Assembly: GCA_016178585.1 (NCBI GenBank)
Contig: JACOTA010000073.1
Coordinates: 1-35,454 of the forward strand
Length of the DNA: 35,454 nucleotides
Origin: Nitrospirota bacterium
GTDB lineage: Bacteria > Nitrospirota > Nitrospiria > JACQBW01
Direction of reading: 5' to 3'
Part shown: positions 1 to 7,881 of the stretch, in pieces
Layout of the letters: each line of letters begins with the position of its first letter
Position numbering within the stretch: the stretch's first letter is position 1
The notes under the pieces: generated by a model
What the model was told of the DNA's origin: nothing
The model's database searches: none
Seen by the model: only the letters and a program-made list of their open reading frames with translations
Program-made: the position numbers and the translations under genes

Positions 1-77
1 ATTCACGCTATCAAATATCAACGACCGGCCATCATGAAGAACCTTCAATCCATTCTCGGGATCTTTTGGCCTTCTGA

Positions 78-257
78 CCGGCTTGCAGTTTCATTCACCA
101 CGTAACTTTTTACGAGACCATCATAACTGGACTGTCCCACCTAAGTGCTTGCGGTCTCGGAGATGCCTACACGGCTACATTTGTTTACGACGCCGCAGAA
201 TACTACGCACCAGAAGATCCATTTGAGGGCTACGAGCCCGACAACAATGAACCGTGA
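78..257 (+). pseudogene. 3' remnant of a possible integron cassette ORF
   Basis: An open frame from the TGA at 75-77 to the TGA at 255-257 encodes about 59 residues ending in an acidic, Pro/Tyr-rich tail (APEDPFEGYEPDNNEP). It contains no ATG, GTG or TTG, so it is at best the 3' part of a gene whose upstream frame is broken or continues in another frame. Its stop lies just before the attC-like hairpin at 264-341, the usual arrangement in integron cassettes. I do not recognise the protein. A chance open frame remains possible. Confidence 0.3.
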
Positions 258-263
258 GTTGCT

Positions 264-341
264 CGCTAACACGCTTTACACGGACGTGCAAAAGCGGCGT
301 TTCGCTCTATTTTTGCACGCCGGTGAGCTCAATCGTTATTA
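264..341 (+). other. attC-like integron recombination site
   Basis: The segment begins with CGCTAAC (264-270) and ends with CGTTATTA (334-341), resembling the outer R boxes of attC sites. Between them, GTGCAAAA (286-293) pairs perfectly with TTTTGCAC (311-318). The stem continues outward through CACGGAC (279-285) and GCCGGTG (319-325) with unpaired bases, as in folded attC sites. The string GGTGAGCTCAATCGTTA also resembles the 3' ends of known cassettes. The last R box departs from the GTTRRRY consensus. No integrase gene or second attC is visible, so this may be a lone or terminal cassette. Confidence 0.5.
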
Positions 342-768
342 GAAAAGGGGTCACCCATTAACAGTGGATGTCAATAGGGAAAAAACATCCCCCCCTCCCT
401 GTTTTAATATTTTTTACAGAGCAAAATGCTTTGAATACTCCTTTAATTGCGCGTCGGACCAAGCTTACGTATTCCGGACTTGACTCTTCCCAATTATTCA
501 TGGCCTATCGCATATTAAATATCGGACTTTTTACAAGACCGCGTAAAGGGTAAACGAGGGGTCTGGTGCGCGCCGCAGGACGAGAAAATAGGGACATGAA
601 TAACATTTAATATGAGTCAATTTACGTGTAAACTAAAAGTTGTCCATTCATTGCTTTTAGTTTAATAAAGGAGGATAATTAAACTTCAGGCTTCTCCCTA
701 TTGCCCTTCGTTTCTTGTCGAACTCAAATGAGCCATACATCTTTTAAGTAAGAGAAGGAGGATCCAAC
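342..768. other. Gene-poor spacer with an 11-bp inverted repeat
   Basis: I find no convincing gene here. An inverted repeat with 11-bp arms (629-639 and 654-664, core AAACTAAAAG/CTTTTAGTTT) surrounds a 14-base loop. It has no T-run on either side, so it is not a typical terminator. It is followed by a perfect ribosome-binding motif AAAGGAGG (667-674) that has no usable start codon at a sensible distance; the next real start is at 769. The motif may be left from a deleted gene, or the hairpin may belong to the leader of the 769 gene. Confidence 0.4.
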
Positions 769-975
769 ATGGAAACTCTCACACCATTTGGCGCGTTGAT
801 GCTCCAGAATGAGTTAAATTTATTAAAGACGATTGTCGGTATTGGTTTTTTTGGGTGGATGATGTTAATGCTGGTACAGGTCGTCTGGTTGGATGAAATC
901 CCTTCAGAACAGAAGGATTCACCTCAAAAGCCAAAAGAAGAATACCGGCGGCAAGATTTTCTTAAGGCAGCCTAA
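769..975 (+). CDS. Small single-pass membrane protein, unknown
   Basis: This 68-residue protein has a strong ribosome-binding site (AGAAGGAGG, 9 bases before the ATG). Residues about 20-42 (LKTIVGIGFFGWMMLMLVQVVW) form one hydrophobic segment. The rest is a short N-terminal tail and a charged C-terminal tail (SEQKDSPQKPKEEYRRQDF). I recognise no family. The hydrophobic helix without a cleavable signal suggests a small inner-membrane protein with the charged tail in the cytoplasm; that topology is inferred. The good ribosome site and clean helix favour a real gene. The next gene starts 50 bases downstream with its own promoter. Confidence 0.6.
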   Translation: METLTPFGALMLQNELNLLKTIVGIGFFGWMMLMLVQVVWLDEIPSEQKDSPQKPKEEYRRQDFLKAA

Positions 976-991
976 GACAGCAACCTTTTAT

Positions 992-1019
992 TTGACAGGT
1001 TGGCAAACTCTGTTATCTT
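992..1019 (+). promoter_or_regulatory. Sigma-70-type promoter of the 1026 gene
   Basis: A perfect -35 box TTGACA (992-997) is followed 16 bases later by TATCTT (1014-1019). Transcription would be expected to begin about 7 bases further on, at or next to the ATG at 1026, giving a leaderless message. No ribosome-binding motif is seen before that ATG. Confidence 0.55.
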
Positions 1020-1025
1020 TAGAAT

Positions 1026-1310
1026 ATGGAAGATTTTAATCCAATTTTAAAGAAAATAGAGCAAAAACTGGGTCAGTTTTTAGATTCTGGAGATTTTCGG
1101 AAACTCATGGGCCTTTTGGCCAGTCAGGGCGTTTGGTTGGACATAACCCTGCAGCCCGGAGGTCCGGGTGTCCTCGGCGGCGGTGAACCTTTAACCCTGG
1201 CCAGTCCTTTGAAAGAGGAAATTTTAGATAGGGCCGAGCGTTGGGGAAAGGATTACGACTTCAGCTTTTTAAAGGCCAACCGGATCAAGACTAAAAAAGA
1301 AAACAAGTAG
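1026..1310 (+). CDS. Hypothetical protein, 94 residues
   Basis: This soluble protein of unknown family has an amphipathic helical start (MEDFNPILKKIEQKLGQFLDSGDFRKLMGLLASQGV), a Gly/Pro-rich middle (LQPGGPGVLGGGEPLTLASP) and a Lys-rich tail. I do not recognise it. The start is set by the promoter at 992-1019, whose predicted start point coincides with the ATG; there is no ribosome-binding site, so initiation is probably leaderless. The gene ends exactly where the convergent gpmI ends (1310/1311), so the two stop codons abut. Confidence 0.6.
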   Translation: MEDFNPILKKIEQKLGQFLDSGDFRKLMGLLASQGVWLDITLQPGGPGVLGGGEPLTLASPLKEEILDRAERWGKDYDFSFLKANRIKTKKENK

Positions 1311-2852
1311 CTATCTTTTAATGAGGGATTCTCCCGTCATGTCAGATGGTTTTGGAATTCCCATGATTTCTAAAACCGTCGGGGCGATGTCGGCCAGCAC
1401 ACCTCTTTCTCTTAAGGGATAAGAGGTATCCGAAATGAGAATAAAGGGAACCGGGAAGGTCGTATGGGCCGTATGCGGTTCTCCTGTCTGATAATCTTCC
1501 ATTTGTTCTAAATTTCCATGATCGGCGGTAATCATAACCGTTCCATGATGATTTTTCACCGTCGTGATAATTTCCTCCAAACAGCGATCAATGGTTTCCG
1601 CTGCCTTAATGGCTGCCGGCAGGGAGCCGGTGTGCCCCACCATATCAGGATTGGCCAAATTTAGAACAATAAATTGAAATTTTTCGGTTTTAATCTGGGC
1701 GATGAGCGTTCCGGTAACCTCTGGCGCGCTCATCTGGGGTTTTAAATCATAGGTCGGGACATCTTTGGGAGATTGAATTAAAATCCGTTCTTCACCGGGA
1801 TAGACCTTCTCTTTTCCGCCGTTAAAAAAATAGGTGACATGCGCATATTTTTCGGTCTCGGCGATCCTCAATTGTTTCATTCCAAGCTGGCTGATGAGTT
1901 CTCCGAGTAAGTTATTAAGAGAGTAGGGCGAAAAAGCGCACGGGAGATTAAAGGTCTCATCATACTGGGTCATGGTTACGAATTGGGCAAGGTCAGGGGC
2001 TTTTTTTCGTGGAAAAGCGTTAAACGGGTTTGAGGTAAATGCCTGAGTGAGTTCCCGCGCCCGGTCGGCCCTAAAATTGAAGAAAATGATTCCATCGCCA
2101 TCTTCGACAGGGCCGACAGGATTTTTTTCGCGGGTGATAACGATTGGGTTTAAAAATTCGTCCGTTTTTCCGGCCTGATAGCTTTGTTTTATTGCCTCAA
2201 GGGGAGAGGAAACGCCGGCTCCAGCGCCCAAAACGATAGCGTCATAGGCTTTTTGAACCCGATCCCAACGCTTATCCCGATCCATTGCATAATACCGGCC
2301 TGAAACCGTTGCAATCTGTCCCACCTGCTGTTTTTTCATAAAATCGATAAGGTGTTGAATAAAGGCGAGGCTGCTTTTAGGCTGAGTATCTCTTCCATCT
2401 AAAAAGGCGTGAACAAAGATCTTCTCCAATCCAGTTTTTTTTGCCATTTCCAATAAAGCAAACAAATGTTGGATATGGCTGTGAACGCCGCCGTCGGAAA
2501 CAAGCCCCATGAGGTGAAGCGCTTTTTGCCCCTGCTTGAGCTGTTCCATGACGGAAAGGAACGCCTTATTTTTAAAAAAAGATTTGTCGGAGATCGATTT
2601 GTTTATCCGCATTAAATCCTGATAAACGACACGGCCGGCTCCGATGTTGAGATGACCGACTTCGGAATTTCCCATTTGGCCATTGGGCAAGCCGACAGAT
2701 TCACCCGATGTCATGATGAGACAATTTGGAAAGTCTTTTAATAAAGATTTATAAAAAGGGAGCCTGGCCTGTTCAACCGCATTTGAAGCGGGATTGGGGT
2801 TGATGCCCCAACCGTCTAAAATAATCAGTAAAACCGGAGTGTTTTGGACCAT
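1311..2852 (-). CDS. gpmI: Cofactor-independent phosphoglycerate mutase
   Basis: It interconverts 3-phosphoglycerate and 2-phosphoglycerate in glycolysis and gluconeogenesis without 2,3-bisphosphoglycerate, using two Mn ions. The 513-residue length is normal for the family. D13 in LLIILDGWG is a metal ligand, and S63 in MGNSEVGH is the expected phosphoserine nucleophile. Also present are DGRDTQP, GRYYAMDRDKRWDR, NFRADRARE, NLANPDMVGHTG, TADHGNLEQM and HTAHT, which hold the remaining metal and substrate ligands. It starts 15 bases after the stop of the LapA-LapB gene, so the two are probably cotranscribed. No clear ribosome-binding site precedes the ATG; the sequence before it is C-rich. Identification is firm. 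Confidence 0.97.
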   Translation of the reverse strand: MVQNTPVLLIILDGWGINPNPASNAVEQARLPFYKSLLKDFPNCLIMTSGESVGLPNGQMGNSEVGHLNIGAGRVVYQDLMRINKSISDKSFFKNKAFLSVMEQLKQGQKALHLMGLVSDGGVHSHIQHLFALLEMAKKTGLEKIFVHAFLDGRDTQPKSSLAFIQHLIDFMKKQQVGQIATVSGRYYAMDRDKRWDRVQKAYDAIVLGAGAGVSSPLEAIKQSYQAGKTDEFLNPIVITREKNPVGPVEDGDGIIFFNFRADRARELTQAFTSNPFNAFPRKKAPDLAQFVTMTQYDETFNLPCAFSPYSLNNLLGELISQLGMKQLRIAETEKYAHVTYFFNGGKEKVYPGEERILIQSPKDVPTYDLKPQMSAPEVTGTLIAQIKTEKFQFIVLNLANPDMVGHTGSLPAAIKAAETIDRCLEEIITTVKNHHGTVMITADHGNLEQMEDYQTGEPHTAHTTFPVPFILISDTSYPLRERGVLADIAPTVLEIMGIPKPSDMTGESLIKR

Positions 2853-2867
2853 GGGAGGGGGGACCCG

Positions 2868-4217
2868 TTAACTCTTTACTTCAATAAGAGGATTTCCAGA
2901 GTAGGTCGTTTCTTCGAGAATCGGGGAGGCGGTATAGGAGTTCCAATGTCCACAACGATGGCAACGCCCCGACCAATCATGGGTGTGATAGTCGCAAACC
3001 GGACAATAATAAGGAACTTTAACGGATTCTTTAAGATGAAGCGCCCTCTTAAAGGCTTCTACGGCCTGTCTCAGGTTTCCTTTTCTGGAATAAATCAACC
3101 CTAAAAGTTTGTGCAAATCGGGAAAACGGCCTTCGTGGTTTTCGATTAAAACCAGCAGGTTATAGGCGTCATCAATCATTTCAAGCCGATAATAAAGTTT
3201 TCCTAAATAAAATTTGTTCAAAACATTGTCAGGATCGCGCCTGACAATGTTTTGATAAAAACTGATAATCTTTGCCGGTTGCCCCATTTCAAGGTAAAGG
3301 TCTTCAATTCGAAAGAGGAGAATATGATTTCCGTTTAAAAGAAAGGCTTTTTCCCAAAATTCTCCCGCTTCCTCGATTTTGTCCTCGTTAATTAAAACCT
3401 CTCCCAGGCCAATGTAAGCCGGTAAAAAGTTTTTATCAAGTTTGAAAGCGCTTTTAAAATATTTTTTTGCCTGATCCAGGTCTCCGTTTTCAAGAAAGTT
3501 TTTACCGACCTCATATTTGAGGCCGAGAAATAGCTCCTGGCTTTCTTTGATTCCCTGGGGAGAATAAATAAAATTGTTTTTTATGATTTTTTCCTGAATA
3601 TGATGAGCCTCTTCCCAGCGTCCCAGCAAAATTAAAATGTCCCGTAACTTATTCAGGGCATTCAGATCAGTTTCTTCAATGGCCAGGGCCTCTTTGAGCG
3701 ATTGGATGGCCTCCTCATATCGGCCGGCTTCCTCATAGTCTTTAGCGAGGGCATAAAGAATCTCCCTGTTTTTTTCGTCTGAACTTTTTGCCTTTTTGTG
3801 AAGACGGATGGCCTCGCTGAAGTTTTTTTCAATTCGATAACCGTTTCCAAGACAAAGAAGCGAGTCGGTATGATTGGGTTTTAAAACCAGGATTTTTTGG
3901 AACAGGCCAATGGCTTGTTTGTTTTTCTTGGAGAGAAACGTATTGACCGCCTCGGTGTACATTTCCTGAATTTTCGATTCTTTTTTCTGCTGGCGGGAAA
4001 ATTTCCAGTTTAAAAATAAATTTTTCGTTTCGCGGATGCCGGCCGAAAAAATGACAAAAAGCCCTCCAAACGCGATAGAAAACAGCACCAATCCGGCCAC
4101 AGAAATGTCTATCGATGTGTTTTGGGATAAATGAAGGGTCAGATGAGAAGGATTGACAAAATCAATATAAGCCAAACCAAGCATCAAGAAGACAAAAATG
4201 ACGATAAAAAGACGCAT
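2868..4217 (-). CDS. lapB: LapA-LapB fusion: membrane-anchored TPR protein with rubredoxin-like knuckle
   Basis: The 449 residues contain two membrane segments (about 3-20 and 39-60), a charged linker, a long run of TPR repeats (about 84-395) and a C-terminal zinc knuckle with C405-x2-C408 and C419-x2-C422. The TPR plus knuckle arrangement is that of LapB (YciM). In E. coli, LapB is a cytoplasmic-facing inner-membrane protein that controls FtsH-mediated turnover of LpxC and so LPS amount. The two-TM N-terminus resembles LapA (DUF1049), normally a separate gene just upstream of lapB; here they appear fused. It lies between rsfS and gpmI on the same strand. Family assignment is from architecture and the Cys motif; the regulatory role is inferred. 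Confidence 0.8.
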   Translation of the reverse strand: MRLFIVIFVFLMLGLAYIDFVNPSHLTLHLSQNTSIDISVAGLVLFSIAFGGLFVIFSAGIRETKNLFLNWKFSRQQKKESKIQEMYTEAVNTFLSKKNKQAIGLFQKILVLKPNHTDSLLCLGNGYRIEKNFSEAIRLHKKAKSSDEKNREILYALAKDYEEAGRYEEAIQSLKEALAIEETDLNALNKLRDILILLGRWEEAHHIQEKIIKNNFIYSPQGIKESQELFLGLKYEVGKNFLENGDLDQAKKYFKSAFKLDKNFLPAYIGLGEVLINEDKIEEAGEFWEKAFLLNGNHILLFRIEDLYLEMGQPAKIISFYQNIVRRDPDNVLNKFYLGKLYYRLEMIDDAYNLLVLIENHEGRFPDLHKLLGLIYSRKGNLRQAVEAFKRALHLKESVKVPYYCPVCDYHTHDWSGRCHRCGHWNSYTASPILEETTYSGNPLIEVKS

Positions 4218-4239
4218 GAATTCCTTCTCTACCTTCAGG

Positions 4240-4632
4240 CTATTTTAACATAGCTTTTTTAATGTGAAGCACTCTTTCTTCAAGATCGATTTTGGGTGAG
4301 TCTCCCCACAGCCCGTCTAAATTGTAGAAGTCGCGGGCGTCCTTTCTGAAGAGGTGAATGATCACATCTCCATAATCCATAAGGATCCAGTGAGAGACCT
4401 TTTCACCTTCAATGCCGGGCGGGTGAAACCCCTCTTTCCCAAGTTGTTTTTCAATTTCTTCGGCAATTGCGTTCAGTTGGGTTTGAGAATCTGCAGTACA
4501 GATAACGAAATAGTCGGCGATGAAAGTGACTTTTTTAACCGCGTAAATCACCACCTCTTCGGCTTTTTTATTAAGCGCAGACCTTGCTGAAAGTAAAGCC
4601 TTTTCTTTGGTCGATATCGTTATGGCCGTTAT
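4240..4632 (-). CDS. rsfS: Ribosomal silencing factor RsfS
   Basis: RsfS binds ribosomal protein L14 and blocks 30S-50S joining during starvation. The core VTFIADYFVICTADSQTQ followed by a WILMDYGDVIIHLF segment is diagnostic. The first canonical start in this frame is GTG at 4554 (104 residues). However, the conserved family N-terminus (KEKALLSARSALNKKAEEVV) is encoded upstream of it in the same open frame, which contains no ATG, GTG or TTG. An ATA at 4632-4630 sits 6 bases after AAAGGA and could be a rare AUA start; two more ATA codons follow. I therefore give the extended frame. The nadD stop is 20 bases upstream. Function is firm, the start is uncertain. Confidence 0.85.
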   Translation of the reverse strand: MTAITISTKEKALLSARSALNKKAEEVVIYAVKKVTFIADYFVICTADSQTQLNAIAEEIEKQLGKEGFHPPGIEGEKVSHWILMDYGDVIIHLFRKDARDFYNLDGLWGDSPKIDLEERVLHIKKAMLK

Positions 4633-4652
4633 GACAAATCCTTTACCTTTGA

Positions 4653-5312
4653 TTAAAAAATCTTTTTTTTAATTATAAAAGATTTTACGTGTTCGGGCAA
4701 GAGATTATTTCCTAACCGACCGGTGAGCTTAAGCGTTTGTCTGATCTCTGAGGAGGAAATGGGCCTGGGGTTGATATGGAGGAGAATCAGGGTCGGAAAT
4801 TCATTTAAATGGACGTCGAGCCGGTTGATCCGTTGGTCGTCAAGCCGGGCGAGATTTTCAACAGAAGATCCCTTAAAAAAAGGGAGCCGGACCAGGTGAG
4901 CAAATTGGTAACCCGGTCTTGAAACAACGATGAAATGCACCGTTTGAAGGAGAAAGGGCGAATCTTTCCAGGATTCAATTTCCATAAAGGCATCCAATCC
5001 GATAATAAAAAAAAACTCATTTAACGGATGGCTTTTTTTTAACGCTCTAACCGTATCGATCGAATAGGATTTTTCGGCTCGTTTGATTTCAAAATCTGAA
5101 ATTTTAAAAAAAGGGTAGTCTGAAATTGCCATTTCAACCATTTTAAACCGATCGGCGGGAGAGGCTAAATCTTCATCGATTTTATGAGGCGGGATGCCGG
5201 CAGGAATAAATAAAATTTCATCAAGGCCCGTTTTTGAACGGACTTCTAAAGCAAGATGAAGATGTCCCAGATGAATGGGATTAAAGGTCCCTCCCAAAAT
5301 GCCGATCTTCAT
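4653..5312 (-). CDS. nadD: Nicotinate-nucleotide adenylyltransferase
   Basis: It joins nicotinic acid mononucleotide and ATP to form deamido-NAD, a late step of NAD synthesis. The 219-residue protein begins MKIGILGGTFNPIHLGHLHL, the nucleotidyltransferase signature GGTFNPIHxGH with the catalytic histidines. IPAGIPPHK follows, and ISSSEIRQTL near the C-terminus matches the ISSTxIR motif that binds the ATP phosphates. The start is supported by a modest AAAGG ribosome site. It sits 27 bases after proA and 20 bases before the rsfS frame, a neighbourhood (proA-nadD-rsfS) common across bacteria and probably one transcript. Confidence 0.95.
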   Translation of the reverse strand: MKIGILGGTFNPIHLGHLHLALEVRSKTGLDEILFIPAGIPPHKIDEDLASPADRFKMVEMAISDYPFFKISDFEIKRAEKSYSIDTVRALKKSHPLNEFFFIIGLDAFMEIESWKDSPFLLQTVHFIVVSRPGYQFAHLVRLPFFKGSSVENLARLDDQRINRLDVHLNEFPTLILLHINPRPISSSEIRQTLKLTGRLGNNLLPEHVKSFIIKKKIF

Positions 5313-5339
5313 TTAAAAACCTTTATCAACAGCCAAGAT

Positions 5340-6596
5340 TCATTCTCTGATTTGGCCTGTACCAAGGACAACAAACTTCATGGAGGTCAACTCTTTTAAC
5401 CCCATCGGTCCCCTGGCGTGAATTCGGGTGGTGCTGATGCCTATTTCCGCACCCAGGCCAAATTGATACCCGTCATTTAGCCGGGTCGAGGCGTTAATTA
5501 AAACGGCCGAGGCATCAACTTCGTTTAGAAAGCGAAGTCCTTTTGAATAGTTTTCCGTAATGATCGATTCGGTATGGCGCGAACCATATTTTTCAATATG
5601 GTTTATGGCTTCTTCCATCGTTTGAACGACCCTTATAGAGAGCGTGAGGTCCAGATATTCCGTATGATAATCTGATTCGGCAGCCGGTTTTACAAATTTT
5701 CCGTATTTTTGGGTTTCAGCGCATCCTCTTAATTCCACCCCCCGTTGGTTGAGTTTTTCCAGCAAATCTGGAAAAATCAAAGGGGCGATTTTTTGATGAA
5801 CCAGCAGCGTTTCCATAGCGTTACAGGTCCCGGGCCGTTGAACTTTAGCGTTGATGGCGATTTTTTTGGCCATTTCCAAATCGGCCGCCTCATCAATATA
5901 AACATGGCATAACCCTTTGTCGTGCTTAATGACCGGAATCCGGGAGTTTTCTGTGACCGCTTTAATTAAAGCCTCTCCTCCCCGGGGAATGACCAGGTCG
6001 ACATAAGCGTCCAATTTTAACAAGTCCGTGGTGACCGACCGGTCAGTTCGATTGATAAAGGTTACAGCCCCCTCAGCGACGCCAAACATTTTCAACGCTT
6101 CTGAAAAAAGGTCAACCAGCTTCTCGTTGGAATGAAGCGCTTCGGAGCCCCCTTTTAAGATCACTCCGTTTCCCGATTTTAAACAGAGGCTTGCGGAATC
6201 TACCGTAACGTTGGGCCTCGACTCGTAAATAATAGCGATGACGCCAATCGGCACTCTCATCCGTCCCACCTGCATGCCGTTCGGCCGTTTTTCCAGTTGA
6301 AGAACTTCACCCACGGGGTCGGGAAGGGCTGCAACCTCCCTCAATCCGGCGGCCATTTCTTCAATTCTTTTTTTGTTTAAGGTTAACCGTTCAATTTTCG
6401 CAGGCTCGAGCTTTTGAACCCGGGCATTGTTCAGATCTTTTTGATTTTCTTTAAGAATCTCTTTCTCATGCTTCAAGAGTAGATCGGCCATGGTTAAAAG
6501 GACATTGTTTTTTACGTTTGTGCTTAAAATGGCCACTTCCCTGGCGGCATTTTTCGCTTTTTGGCAAAGCGCTTGGAGATAGGCTTGATTTGTCAT
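5340..6596 (-). CDS. proA: Gamma-glutamyl phosphate reductase
   Basis: This is the second step of proline synthesis: NADPH-dependent reduction of glutamyl-5-phosphate to the semialdehyde. The 418-residue length is typical. C258 in KVQRPGTCNAMETLLVH is the expected catalytic cysteine. The segments RVPIGVIAIIYESRPNVT and GLGAEIGISTTRIHARGPMG, shared by ProA proteins and related aldehyde dehydrogenases, are intact. ProB, which makes the unstable substrate, is encoded upstream on the same strand, but the two genes are separated by about 134 bases filled with palindromic repeats instead of being tightly joined. Confidence 0.96.
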   Translation of the reverse strand: MTNQAYLQALCQKAKNAAREVAILSTNVKNNVLLTMADLLLKHEKEILKENQKDLNNARVQKLEPAKIERLTLNKKRIEEMAAGLREVAALPDPVGEVLQLEKRPNGMQVGRMRVPIGVIAIIYESRPNVTVDSASLCLKSGNGVILKGGSEALHSNEKLVDLFSEALKMFGVAEGAVTFINRTDRSVTTDLLKLDAYVDLVIPRGGEALIKAVTENSRIPVIKHDKGLCHVYIDEAADLEMAKKIAINAKVQRPGTCNAMETLLVHQKIAPLIFPDLLEKLNQRGVELRGCAETQKYGKFVKPAAESDYHTEYLDLTLSIRVVQTMEEAINHIEKYGSRHTESIITENYSKGLRFLNEVDASAVLINASTRLNDGYQFGLGAEIGISTTRIHARGPMGLKELTSMKFVVLGTGQIRE

Positions 6597-6619
6597 TTAT
6601 TACTCTCCATTGTTCCCAC

Positions 6620-6720
6620 GCCCCACACTCGCCCCGGCAAAGCCGGTGGTTCGCTTTCCAGCGAGCAAAGCGAGCGAGAGGGGGAGGCTCAATCCGGCTT
6701 TGCCGGTTGAGGGGGCGACG
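6620..6720. repeat. GC-rich palindromic repeat cluster between proB and proA
   Basis: Two 13-bp palindromes, CCGGCAAAGCCGG (6634-6646) and CCGGCTTTGCCGG (6694-6706), are exact reverse complements of each other. Between them lies a second self-complementary stretch (TCGCTTTCC-AGCGAGCAAAGCGAGCGA, about 6651-6677). Each palindrome can form its own hairpin and the two can also pair across the spacer. The composition resembles REP-type intergenic repeats. It lies in the transcribed gap between two coupled biosynthetic genes, so it may affect mRNA stability there. Confidence 0.6.
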
Positions 6721-6730
6721 CAAGCCCCTA

Positions 6731-7858
6731 TTATAGTATGACGAGGTTGTTTCGGTGAATAACCTCGTCAGAGAATTTATAGCCTAACACTTTTTCAATT
6801 TGGGTTGTTTTAATTCCTTTAATTTGATTAATTTCAGGGGTCGGGTAATTCACCAGTCCTTTGGCAATTTCCTTTCCATTTGGATCAATGCAGGTTACGG
6901 CATCGCCTGCCATAAAAATTCCTTTCACTGAAGTAATTCCTGAGGGAAGAAGGCTCTTCCCTTTTTGTACGAGGGCGGTTGCCGCGCCTTCATCCAGATA
7001 AAGCTCCCCCTTTGATCGGATTGAAAAAGCAATCCAATGTTTCCGGCTGTTGAGTTTTTCTCCTTTGACCCGAAAAAGGGTTCCTACAGCTTCACCGCCA
7101 AAAGCGAGAGAAAGGATGCCGGGATGGGTTCCATTTAAAAGAAGGGTAGGGACGCCATACGCCCCCACTTTTTTTGCCGCCTCTATTTTTGAACGCATTC
7201 CGCCGGTACCTTCCAGCGTTCCGCTTCCTAAGGCGCTTTTTTCAATTTTCTCAGAGATTTCATCAACTTCAGAAAGTAGTTCAGCGTGGGGGTTTGTTCG
7301 GGGATCCGCTGTAAAGAGGCCGTCAACATCCGTCAGAATAATCAAAAGCTGTCCGTCAATCAGATTAGTCACCAGAGCGGCCAGGTGGTCATTGTCTCCG
7401 AATTTAATTTCATCGATTGAAACCGTATCATTTTCGTTAACGATCGGGATGACCTTATGGTCAAAAAGGGTGAAAAAGGTGTTCCGGGAATTTAAAAAAC
7501 GTTTTCGGTCGGCCAGGTCTTCTCCGGTAAGTAAAATCTGGGCCACATGAAGGTTATGTTCTTTAAAGGTTTTTTCGTACAGCCACATCAATTGACTCTG
7601 CCCTACGGCGGCGGCGGCCTGTTTTAAAGGGATTGTTTTCGGCCGTTCTTTTAAACCAAGTTTTTCCATTCCCGCCAAAATGGCGCCGGACGAAACCAGG
7701 ACAATCTCGAATCCCTTTTCTTTAAGATGGAAGATTTCATTTGCCAGGCGCTCAATTCTCGATTTGTTCAAGCCGGCCCCTTTAGACGCGATAATCCGGC
7801 TGCCGATCTTAATGACCACCCGTTTTACATTTTTAAATACATCTGTCCGTCTGTTCAT
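6731..7858 (-). CDS. proB: Glutamate 5-kinase with PUA domain
   Basis: It phosphorylates glutamate with ATP, the committed and usually proline-inhibited step of proline synthesis. The amino-acid kinase domain starts KRVVIKIGSRII and includes LVSSGAILAGMEKLGL, AVGQSQLMWLYE, NENDTVS and FGDNDHLAALV. GSGTLEGTGGMRSKIEAA is the phosphate and substrate lid region. The C-terminal quarter (WIAFSIRSKGELYLDEGAATAL to KGLVNYPTPEI) is a PUA domain, as in E. coli ProB. I chose the ATG at 7858 over an in-frame TTG three codons upstream; neither has a clear ribosome site. It follows obgE closely on the same strand. Confidence 0.95.
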   Translation of the reverse strand: MNRRTDVFKNVKRVVIKIGSRIIASKGAGLNKSRIERLANEIFHLKEKGFEIVLVSSGAILAGMEKLGLKERPKTIPLKQAAAAVGQSQLMWLYEKTFKEHNLHVAQILLTGEDLADRKRFLNSRNTFFTLFDHKVIPIVNENDTVSIDEIKFGDNDHLAALVTNLIDGQLLIILTDVDGLFTADPRTNPHAELLSEVDEISEKIEKSALGSGTLEGTGGMRSKIEAAKKVGAYGVPTLLLNGTHPGILSLAFGGEAVGTLFRVKGEKLNSRKHWIAFSIRSKGELYLDEGAATALVQKGKSLLPSGITSVKGIFMAGDAVTCIDPNGKEIAKGLVNYPTPEINQIKGIKTTQIEKVLGYKFSDEVIHRNNLVIL

Positions 7859-7881
7859 TTTAAACAAGTCATTTTTCAGGT

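Noticed and set aside
145-342. 65-codon plus-strand frame at the left edge
   Set aside because: It runs straight through the attC-like hairpin and has no ribosome site or protein-like pattern.
368-553. 61-codon frame after the attC-like site
   Set aside because: No ribosome site, low-complexity start and no recognisable pattern; treated as noncoding.
667-700. Strong AAAGGAGG motif suggesting a small gene
   Set aside because: No start codon at a workable distance; the frame from ATT is only 17 codons.
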